Shown in pieces: positions 16,951-28,900 of a DNA stretch of 64,000 bases. The first letter of the stretch is position 1; each line of letters opens with the position of its first letter. The notes below the pieces were generated by a model, which worked only from the letters and a program-made list of their open reading frames with translations, was not told where the DNA came from and did not search any database. Source of the stretch: Calditrichia bacterium (lineage in GTDB: Bacteria > Calditrichota > Calditrichia > Calditrichales > Calditrichaceae); assembly GCA_026983775.1 (NCBI GenBank), contig JALSTK010000011.1:1-64000 (forward strand), in the 5' to 3' direction. The position numbers and the translations under genes were made by a program.

Positions 16951-19900
16951 TTAATCACTTGATCCTTTAATATTTTCAAGTAAGATACTGATTTTTTCAG
17001 CCAGAGTACTGACGTTGGGCTGAAGCAACATACTAATATGGTCTCCCGGTGTTTCAATAATTTGAACACCGGATACCAGCTTTGACCAACCTAAGTCGGT
17101 CTGAGGCGCCCCGGCATTTTCTTCCGATTTAAAAAGCACGATTTTTCCTGCATAGGGTTTGGCCTTGTAATTTAACCAGGCCTGAATCTGTGTCTCATTC
17201 ACTACGATATAGCGTTTAAAATCAGCCAGTCGTACAAAACGCGGAATGGCTTTATATTTTTTCGCTTTTTTAATAACATATCTATATTGATCATCTTCGG
17301 CTAAAGTCCGTAAATATTCAGTATCGACTTTAAAATACCGTTTGAACATGGTTGTTAACATTTCCGCCGTGTCTTTCGGTTTTTCATGATGGACAAAAGG
17401 ACCCTGGTCGAATTGCATAAGTAAATCGACCCGTTCACCTAAGTGAAGCAATTGTCTGGCCATTTCATGGACGATGATCACTCCAAGAGACCAACTGGCC
17501 AACAGATAGGGACCATGTGCCTGTTTCTCCCGGATCGTCCGGATATAGGCGCCGGCCATGTCTTCGATACTTTTATGAAGTTCCATCTTGCCATCCAGCC
17601 CCTGAGCCTGAATGCCGTATACGGCCCGATCCGTACGGAGTAATTTAGACAATTCCGAATAGTGATGTACGCTGCCGCCGGAAGGATGAACAAAGAAAAG
17701 CGGCTGTCGGTCACTCCCTTTCCGCAGGCGGATTAACATGGCGCCCGATTCAAATTGGGCATCCTCTTCAATAATGCGTGCCATATGGGCGATGGTCGGA
17801 TCCTGGAAGAAATTGACGAGATTGATGTCATGGCCCATTTGCTGCTCGATCGCTGTGAGCAGTTTCATGGCCAGTAAAGAATGTCCGCCCAAATCAAAAA
17901 AATTGTCGGTAGTACCGATTTGCTGACGGCCCAGCACTTCTTTCCAGATATCGGCCAGACGGACTTCCAGAACGGTTTGAGGTTTTACGGATTCTTTTTG
18001 CTCTCCTGTGGCGGAAAAAACAGGGTCAGGAAGAGCCCGGTAATTTACTTTCCCGTTGGGAGTCAAAGGAAAAGAATCCAAAAAAGTGAAGGCTTCGGGG
18101 ATCATATATTCCGGGAGCCGGCTCTTTAGAGTATCTTTAAGATGATCCGTATCGATTGATTTTCCCGTTTCTGGGATCAGATAGGCAGCTAAGCGTGTGT
18201 CTCCCGAGGGAGCAGTGACCGGTTTGACAACCGCATCGAGAATATCGGTCTGACCGCTAAGAACCGTTTCAATCTCACCTAACTCGATCCGGAAACCGCG
18301 AATCTTGACCTGTTGGTCGACTCTACCCAAAAATTCCACATTACCATCCGCTAAATAGCGGGCCAGATCCCCTGTGCGGTACATTCTTTGTCCGGGTTCG
18401 GAAGCAAAAGGATTGGCTACAAAGCGATCAGCCGTCAAATCGGGGCGGTTCAGGTAACCGCGGGCCAGTTGAACGCCGCTTACATACAATTCACCGGCGA
18501 CACCGATCGGCTGGGGATTCATCCACGGATCGAGAATGTAAATCTGTACATTCTCCAGAGGACGGCCGATGGGTACCGTACTGCCGGTAATCTTCTGTTG
18601 AACTTCATAGCTGGTGGTGGCGACGGTATTTTCGGTCGGTCCGTAACCGTTTACAAAATGACGTTTGCGGGCCCAGTCATTAGCCACTTCAATCGGACAG
18701 GCTTCACCAGCGCTAATCACATTTTGCAAATGGGGGAAGTCGGTGGACCGGATGATACTTAAGACAGAGGGAGGTAAGGTGACATTCGTAATCTTCTGTG
18801 TTTTTAGAAATTCCACCAAACCCGTTCCGGAAAGCAAGATATCCTTCTTTACCAGGAAGAGCGTAGCACCGTTTAAAAGAGATGTGAAAATTTCTTCTAC
18901 ACTGGCGTCGAAACCGAAGGAAGCAAATTGTAGACTGCGGCTTTGGGGAGTAACACGATACCGTTTCCCCAGGGATAGGGTCAGATTACATAATCCGCGA
19001 TGGGTTAACAGGGTGCCTTTGGGCTTTCCGGTGGAACCGGAGGTATAAATAATATAAGCCAGATTCCGGGATTCACATTGAAGGGGAAGATTTGTCCCTT
19101 CGAAAGAACGACTTCGGTTCAGAATGTCCTCCATACAGAGAATCCGAAATCCATCCGAAGGAAGGCCCTCTTTCACTGCCTGTTCCGTCAGCAAAAGCGG
19201 AATACCGGAATCTTCAATCATATAGCGAATACGTTCCGGGGGGTAGTCCGGATCAATAGGTAGATAGGCGCCTCCTGCTTTTAGTACTGCCAGGATGCCG
19301 ACGATCATGTTTAAAGAACGGTTCAAAGAGATACCTACTACCGTTTCAGGTCCTATATCCGCTTGTTTTAGATAACGTGCCACCCGATTCGCCGTTTCAT
19401 TCAATTGCCGGAAGGTTAAAGATTGTTTTCCGAATACCACAGCGATCTTATCGGGGAATTTCGGCACCTGTTTTTCAAAGAGCTGATGAATACAATGACC
19501 GTCCGGAAATTCGGTCTGCGTGTCGTTCCATTTATTGAGCAGGAGAGTCTGTTCTTCTTTGCCGAGAAATGAAATTTGAGAAAGTTTTTTATTCGGTTGT
19601 TTGGTGAGGATCTCTAACAATTTATAAAAATGGTCATGTAAACGTTCGATAGTCTCCCTGTGAAAAAGATCGGTGTTGTATTCGAATTCAGTGAATAATC
19701 CCCGGGGAGTTTCCATGACGATCAACGATAAATCGTATTTGGCTATTTTCTGTTCGGCCTCAACGGGTTTCAGCCGAACATCGCTTAAAGACATGGATTC
19801 CATCGGCGTGTTTTGCATGACGAACATAACCTGAAAGATCGGTGCATGACTCATATTGCGTTCCGGCTGAAGAATCTCGACCAAATTCTCGAAGGGTAGA

Positions 19901-22900
19901 TCCTGATGAGCATACGCCTGCAAGGTATGGTCGCGAACCTGTTTAAGCAGAGTGACAAAATCGGGTGCACGGCTAAAATCCGCTTTAAGTACCAGATTGT
20001 TTACGAAAAATCCGATTAAATTCTCCAGTTCGGAGCGCGTTCGGTTGGCAATAGGTGAACCGACCAGAATCGTTTCCTGCCCGCTGTAACGGTATAAAAG
20101 GGTTTGGAAGGCGGCTAAGATCGTCATAAACAAAGTGACCCCATGCTCCCGACTGATTTCAGTAAGCCGTTCAAGCATGGGTAGCGGATAGGTTTTGGAT
20201 ATACTACTCCCGTTAAATGTTTGAACCGGGGGCCTTTGAAAGTCGGTGGGCAATTGCAAAGGTTCGGGATTGACGCCGATAGTCTCTTTCCAGAAATCAA
20301 TTTGTTCCTGTAGAATTTCACCGTTTAACCATTGACGCTGCCAATATGCGAAGTCGGCATACTGAATGGGCAGCCGGGGCAGGGCAGGGCTTTGTCCCTT
20401 ACCGAAACTTTCGTACAGAAGAGTAAATTCGCGAATGAGTATGCTAACCGACCAGCCATCCGAGATGATATGGTGCATATTGAATAAAATGACATGCTCA
20501 TCTTCGGCTAATTTCAGTATCTTTGTGCGTAACAGCGGACCTATTTCCAGATCAAAAGGTTCCATAGCATCTTCACTTGCCAGACGCCGGGCCTCATTAT
20601 TTCGTTGTTCGGAAGGAAGGGATGTTAAGTCAATAATTTCCGGAACCATGGGCCATTCGGGTTTGATGAGTTGTAAGGGAGTTCCGTTCTTATGGATAAA
20701 AACAGTACGTAATGTTTCGTGTCGGTCGATCAGGTAATTAAGACTTTGCCCGAAAGCTTCCCAATTGAATTTGCCGATGAATTTCAAGGCCGTCGGGATA
20801 TTATAGGTTGCATTATCCGGAGTCAATTGGTCCAGAAACCAGAGACGTTGCTGGGCGAATGAGAGGGGCAGGTCATTTGAACGGTCGATCGATTTCAGAG
20901 GGGGTAACCGGTGTTTCTTGTTTTTTAAGCGTTCTTCTTCGATGGCCGTAATGAGTTGGGCAACGGTCGGAGCTTCGAAAACCTTCATAAGCGGCAGTTC
21001 CACATCGAATACATCCCTGATACGGGAAACCAGTTGCGTTGCCAGCAGGGAATGGCCGCCCAGACTGAAGAAGCTGCGGGTAACACTGATCCTCCCGACT
21101 TTCAAGATTTCGGCGAACAGACCGGCCAACAGTTCTTCTTCTGCCGAACGGGGTTTGATAAAAACCTCATCGGTGCGAATTGCTTCATAGTCCGGCCCGG
21201 GCAATGCACGGTAATCGATCTTGCCGTTGGGGGTCAAAGGAATTTCGGTTAACTGAATTAAAGCTGCGGGAATCATATATCCCGGTAAACGTTGTTTCAG
21301 ATAATTTTGCAGTTCCTCTTTTTCTATGGCCGAATCCTGCCGACCGACATAGTAGGCAACAAGAGACGGACTGCCCGGTATATCTTCCCTGAGCATCACA
21401 GTCGTCTGGTAAACAGCCGGATGGGAAAGAAGAGTGTTTTCGATTTCCCCTAACTCGATTCGGAAACCGCGTACTTTGACCTGTTGGTCGATGCGGCCCA
21501 GGAATTCGATGTTACCATCGGATAGATAGCGGGCCAGATCACCGCTGCCGTACATTCTGCTTCCGGGATTTGTGGCGAAGGGATCAGGTATAAATTTTTC
21601 TGCCGTCAGAGCGGGACGATTGAAATACCCCCGGGCCAGACTCATTCCGGCAATGTACAGTTCGCCGGGTATCCCGCTCGGTAGGAGGTTACCCGCTTCA
21701 TCCAGAATGTATAGACGTACATTGTCAATGGCACGGCCGATAGGAACCCGGGCGGATCTGATGCGATCCGGGACAACCAGGCTGGAGGCACACACCGTAT
21801 TTTCGGTCGGACCGTAGGCATTTATGAAACGTTGTTTTTCCTGCCAGTGGTTGGCCACATCCGGTGGACAGGCTTCCCCTGCAGAAATGAGTGTTTGTAA
21901 ATCCGGGAAAGTTTCCTGCATCAACAGGGCAGAAACGGAAGGGGGCAAAGTGATCGTAGTGATTCTTTGTTTTTTTAATAAACGTACCAAATCCGGCCCC
22001 GGCAGTAAGGTCCGGCGATCGGCGAGAACAAGAGTGGCGCCGCTAATGAGGGTCGTAAAAATCTCGGAGACCGATGCATCAAAGCTAAAGGAGGCAAATT
22101 GCAAAACCCGGCTTTGTGCGCTGAGTTGAAAATCTTTTATCTGGAAACGGGTTAGATTGCATAATCCCTGATGCTGCAACATGGTCCCCTTGGGCTGTCC
22201 GGTAGAACCGGAGGTATAGATCATATAAGCCAGATGTTCGGGCATTACGGCTACCCCCGGATTTGTATCCGGTAAATCATTTTGCAGTTGCCGGTCGATG
22301 ACGATCACCCGCAAACCGTTCTTTTTAAACCCGGCGCTGAGTGATTGTTGAGTTAAGAGCAGACGGATACCCGAATCCCCGATCATATAGCGGATGCGTT
22401 CTTCCGGATAGGCCGGATCAATAGGCAGATATACGCCTCCTGCTTTGAGTACGGCCAAGAGAGCCACAACCATTTCAAGGGAGGGGTGCAGAGAGATACC
22501 CACTATGGTTTCGGGGCGAACACCCTCGGCGATGAGTTGGTGCGCCAGGCGGTTGGCGAGACGATTCAGTTCGTCAAATGTGAGCTTTTGATCGTGATAA
22601 ACAACCGCTGTGGCTTGTGGGCTGTGCCGCACCTGCTGTTCGAACCAACGGTGGATGACAGCCGGTTCATTTAAAGGCGCCTGCCTGAAATCGAGCAAAG
22701 ATAACCACTCCGGTTGTTCGGTAGGATCAATAAGTTTCTGGCGGGATACCGGTTTTTCCGGATTTTCGACCACGGACTGTAAAAATTGACGAAAATAGAG
22801 CAACATGGCTTCGATGGTCTCGCGCCGGAAAAGATCCGTATTGTACTCGAATTCTGCCCAAAACCCTTCAGCGTCATCGAGAATCATTAAGGATAGGTCG

Positions 22901-25900
22901 AATTTAGCGGTGCCGCTGTCCGCTGTCAGGGCTTCCATGCGCAGATCCGCGGTTGTCAGATCAGTAGCAGCCCGTGCCGATTGTTGATTCTGCAGCACGA
23001 ACATAACCTGGAACAACGGTGAATGGCTGGGATCCCGTTCGGGTTGTAATTCATCTACCAACTGCTCAAAGGGAATATCCTGATGTGCATAAGCACCCAG
23101 GGTAAAGTTTTTCACCCGGCCGAGTAGAGTGCTAAAGCCGGGATCGTCATCAAACTCCGCTTTGAGCACCAGTGTATTCACAAAAAAGCCGATTAATTTT
23201 TCCGTTTCGGAACGGGTGCGCCCGGCAATCGGAGAGCCGACAATGATTTCATTTTGATGAGTGTAGCGATGTAAAAAGGCCTGGAAAGCGGCCAGAAGGG
23301 TCATAAACAGGGTAGCCCCCTGTTGTTGCCCGAGGCGGATCAGCGCCCGGGAAAGTTCCCGATCGAAACGGCCCTGAATCACATCGCCGTTAAAAGTCTG
23401 TACCGGCGGGCGTTGAAAGTCGGTCGGTAATTCCAGCGGAGGAGGATTCAGACCCAGATGTTTTTTCCAGTAGTTCAACTGCTGCTCCAGAATTTCATCT
23501 TTTAACCAGGAGCGCTGCCAGGCAGCGAAATCCGCATATTGCACGGGTAGTGCCGGTAGGGGTGAAGGCTCTCCCTTCCCGAAACTCTGATACAAAACAG
23601 CGATTTCCTGCATCAGTATATGGGAAGACCAACCATCGGAAATGATATGGTGCATATTAAAAAGGATGATATGATCCTTTTCGTCCGCTTTTAGAAGCCG
23701 TACTCTGAAAAGAGGACCCTGGTCCAACCGGAAAGGTCGTCGGGCTTCGAGAGATGCCAGACGCCTGATTTCAGCCTCTTTTTCATCGGATTGCAGGGAA
23801 CTGAGATCGGTAAAAGGCAGTTCGATTTCCAAATCGGGCCGAACAACCTGTCGGGGTAATCCGTTGACAGCCTTAAAAATAGTACGCAGTACCTCATGGC
23901 GACGCACGATCTCGTTGATCGCCTGTTTCAGTACGGGAATGTTTAGAGGCCCGTGCAGACGAACGGCTGCCGGGATATTATAGAAAGCACTGTTCGGCAT
24001 AAGCTGATCTAAAAACCAAAGGCGTTGCTGAGCAAAGGAAAGTGGCAGATCTTTGTCCCGGGGGATGGGTACCAGTGGCGGCAGGGAACGGGTGGCCCCT
24101 TGCTGCTGCGCTTTTTCGATTTGCAAAAGCAGAGTGGCAATGGTTGGCGATTCAAAAAGAGTGCGCAGGGGCAATTCCACGTTAAATTGATCATAAATAA
24201 GAGACATTAAGCGGGTGGCCAGTAAGGAGTGCCCGCCGATTTCAAAAAAATTATCATGAATACCGATAGGTTCTACATGGAGTAATTCGGACCAAATGGC
24301 AGCCATCTGTTTTTCGGCTTCACCGGCCGGAGCCGTATATTCAGCTTCCGGTTTTATACTGGAAATATCCGGTTTGGGTAAAGCTTTCCGATCAATTTTC
24401 CCATGGTTTGTTAAAGGAAGCGTTTCTAAAGGTACATAAGCCGAAGGAATCATATATTCCGGCAAATGTTGTTTTAAAAAGTTTTTTAAGTCTGCAATGG
24501 ATAGGGGTTGCTCCTTATTTTCAACCAGGTAGGCCGTGATGCGCTGCTCACCGGGGTGGTCTTCACGTACAATGACTACGGCATCGGCAACTGCAGGATA
24601 TTCCAGAAGCAGGGCTTCGATTTCACCCAGCTCAATCCGATAGCCGCGAATCTTGATCTGTGTATCCATGCGACCGATGAATTCCATTTGTCCGTCGTGC
24701 AGGTAGCGCACTAAATCACCGGTTTTGTACATACGTCTTCCGGGGAGAGTACTAAATGGATCCGGCAGGAATCGTTCCGCAGTCAGATCCGGGCGATTCA
24801 AATAACCCCGGGCCACACCGGTCCCGCTGATGTATAATTCTCCATACACGCCCACGGGTACAGGTTGAAGGAAGGGATCCAAAACATAGACGCTTGTGTT
24901 AGGGATGGCTCTGCCGATGGGAACCGAGCCTTTCCCCTTCCATTGATGTGCTTCGAATACTACACAACCTACAACCGTTTCCGTTGGACCGTATTCATTA
25001 AACAGGAGCGTATCCGGAGCGTTTTTCTGCCAGAAGCGGATTTGGTCGGCAGTAAGGTTCTCACCGCCGATAATAAAAGCGTGGGTCAGCCCTTGTGCTT
25101 CCTGCGGTTTGATCTGGGCAGCTAATAAATCCAAATGAGCAGGCGTAATTTTGACGATACTAAAATCCCGGTAGGTTTGTAAGGCATTAGCCAGGGCTTC
25201 CAAATCGTCCTCATCCGGAGTGAGAATAATTGTTTTCCCGTGGAGCAGCGGAGTGAATACAGCGGTGACGGTGGCATCAAAGGCGATGGTGGAGTGAACC
25301 AGAGAACCGCTTCCCTCTTGTAGAGGATAGGCCTGATCCGTCCAGTTTAGATAATTGAGTAAGCCCTCATGAGTGATTAAGGTACCTTTGGGCCTGCCGG
25401 TGGAGCCGGAAGTATAAATCATATAGGCCAGTTGCCGGCCCGGGATGGCCACCTGCGGATTCTCTTGCGGCCATTCGTTTAAATGAGAGTTATTTCCATC
25501 CAAAAAGAAGAGAGAACAGGGATAAGGGGATAATCGGTCGGCCAGGGATTCCTCGGTGAGAATCAGTCCCAGACCCGAATCGGATATAATATAACGGATC
25601 CGCTCTTCCGGATAGGAAGGGTCGATTGGTACATAGGCTGCCCCGGCTTTAAGGATACCGAGCATGGCGATAATCATTTCCGGCGAACGACGGATACAAA
25701 TGCCAATCCGGCTCTCTGTCTGTATACCCTGTTGCAGTAAATAGCGAGCCAACCGGTTCGCATTCTGATTCAATTGTTCATAGGACAATTGCCGGCTTCC
25801 GAATTGAACGGCAACGGCTTGCGGATTCCGCAACGCTTGTTGTTCGAATATTTTAATAATGGATTCCGTAAACCGCCCTTCTGTTTTCGGACCATTCCAT

Positions 25901-28900
25901 TCCACTAATAGTTGTTGCTGTTCTTTGGCTAAGAGCAGGGGAATATGAGCTACAGGCAGGTCCGGGTTTTTGGTCACGGATAAAAGCAATTGCTCAAAAT
26001 GGTCCAGTAGCCGTTGGATGGTTTGTTCTTCGAATAAGTCGGTATTATATTCCAAAGCTCCGCTAAGATGATCCCCTTCTTCCAGCATGAAGAGGGTGAG
26101 ATCAAATTTGGCGGTGGCACTATGAGCCTCGATCGGAGTGAGGGAAAGTTCCGAACGTCCCAAAGAAGTCGGTTCACTGGCCTGACCCGATTGCAGGGCA
26201 AACATAACCTGAAATAAGGGGGAATGGCTCATGTTACGTTCCGGCTGAACCGCATCCACAATCTGTTCAAAAGGAAGATCCTGGTGAGCATAGGCCTGCA
26301 AGGCATTCTCCCGCACCCGATGTACCAGTTCGCGGAAAGTAGGATTGCCGTCCAAACGGGTGCGCAGGACCAGAGTATTTACAAAGAATCCGATCAATCC
26401 CTCAATTTCAGGATGGGTCCGATTGGCAATGGGAGAGCCGATGTTTATATCATCCTGACCCGAATAGCGATAGAGCAGGGTGGCAAATGCCGCCAAAAGT
26501 GTCATGAATAAGGTGGCGCCTTCTTCTGCGGTAAAGGTACGGATTGCTTTGGAAACCCGGGGAGAAAGACGGATCGTTTTGTACGCTCCGTTGTATGTCT
26601 GTACAGCCGGCCGCGGATGATCGGTCGGCAGTTGAATCACAGGAGGACTGTCGGTTAGGGTCTTTTTCCAGAATTGAAGCTGTTCCTCTAAAACCTCATC
26701 CTTAAGCCAGTTACGCTGCCAAAAGGCATAATCCGCATATTGGACAGGAAGCGGCGGCAGGGGGGAAGCGTCACCCCTGGAGAAGGCATCATAAATAATG
26801 GAGATTTCCCGCATCAGAACATTAGTCGACCAGTTATCCGAAATGATATGATGCATCACCAGACTGACGATATGTTCATTGGGTGTTAAACGGATTAATT
26901 CCAGATGGAAGAGAGGCAAACGATCCAGGGGAATGGGTTGCAAGGCATGTTCTTTAACGATACGTAGCGCTTCTTCTTCTCTCCGGGCCATCGGAAGATG
27001 AGTTAAATCGGTTAATGGTATCGTATATTCGAATTGCTCTTCTATCTTAAGTTCAGGCTGTCCTTCAACCGTGTGAAAAGTAGTACGCAGAATTTCATGG
27101 CGGCGGATGATTTCATTAATGCTCGATTGAAGAATATCCGGTTTAAGGGCTCCCCTGATGCGATAATTCTCGGGAATATTGTAGAAGGGACTGTTCGGCT
27201 CCAGACGATCCAGAAACCATAAGCGCTGTTGGGCAAAAGACAAGGGCATAACCCGATTGCGGCTTACCGGCCGGATCGGAGGCGCTTGCAATGTCTGGTT
27301 GGAAGCAAGGGCCAGGTCAATGGCATGGGCAATGCCGGCAACGGCCGGATTTTCAAATACGGTCCGTAATGGGATTTCCACTTTAAAAGTATCTTTCAGA
27401 CGGGAAACTAATTGAGTTGCCAGCAATGAATGACCGCCCAAATCAAAAAAATTATGGGTGGCACCTATTTTTTCCACATTAAGAATTTTAGCGAATACCG
27501 AAGCGACTACCCTTTCTGTCGGGGTTCGCGGTTCCACATACTCCGCCTCCAGTTCCTTCATCAAAACGTCCTGATCGGGTTTGGGCAAGGCGCGCCGGTC
27601 TACTTTACCGTTGGGTGTTAAGGGAATGGATTCCATAGGGATAAATGCCGATGGAACCATATAATCCGGTAGTCGTTCACTCAAAAACGATTTCAACTCA
27701 CCGCCTGAAACCGTTTTGCGGGGGGCCGGGACATAATAGGCAATTAATCGTTTGTCACCGGGTTTATCTTCACGGAGCATGACCACCGCCTCACCGATAG
27801 CGGAATGTTCGCTCAGAGCCGTTTCGATTTCACCCAATTCGATGCGGAAGCCACGGAGCTTAACCTGGGTGTCGGCCCGGCCTAAGAATTCTATATTCCC
27901 ATCCGGTAAATAGCGGGCCAGATCCCCGGTACGGTACATACGCTCTCCGGCTATATTGCTAAACGGATTCGGTATAAACCGTTCGGCAGTAAGATCGGTC
28001 CGATTCAGGTAGCCGCGGGCCAGACTCTGTCCCCCCACAAATAGCTCACCGCGCACTCCCGGTGGTACGGGTTGCAAAAATTCATCCAGAATATAAAGGG
28101 TGATATTGCTGAATGGCTTTCCGATAGGAACCAGACGATCCGACGGCATATTCAACTCGGCACTTTCGAACCAGCAGCTGTCGATCGTTGCTTCGGTCAG
28201 GCCGAAGGAATTAATCAGCCTTGTATCGCTTCCTGTTAAATTTTTAAATGCTTTGTATTCACCGACATACCAAATATCGGAACCGGCGATCAGATTCCGA
28301 AAGAAGTCCAGCGTCTTCCCGTTTTCTTCGATATATTGAGTTAAATTGCGCAAAACGGCAGGTACGAATTCAGCGATGTTTACTTCTTCCCGAACCATGT
28401 AATGATAAAGCTGTTCCGCTTCTAAAAGCATATCGCGGGGAACCATGACCAATTTACCGCCGGAACACAGAGCGCGGGTCCAGTCGCCGGCAAACACATC
28501 GAAAGAGAAGGATGCCATCTGTAAATGATTGCGGGCACGGCTGCGTAATTCGTAAGATTCTTCCCAGGCCAGATAAATATTGACCAGACCGCCGTGGCGA
28601 ACCATGGTTCCCTTGGACTTTCCGGTGGATCCTGACGTATAAATCAGATAACACAGATTTTCGGGACTCACGCTTGAGGTGACATGGCTATCATCCTGAG
28701 CGGCAATTTTTGGCCAATCCCGGTCGAGCAGGATAACTTCACCGGAAAAAGTACTCCGATCAAAAGGGAGGTCCTGTTGAGTGATGAGTATAGACACATG
28801 CGCATCATCCAGCATGTAATGCAATCGTTCTTCAGGGTAACCCGGGTCCAGCGGTAGATAAGCTCCCCCGGCTTTAAGGACACCAAGAACGGCAACGAGC

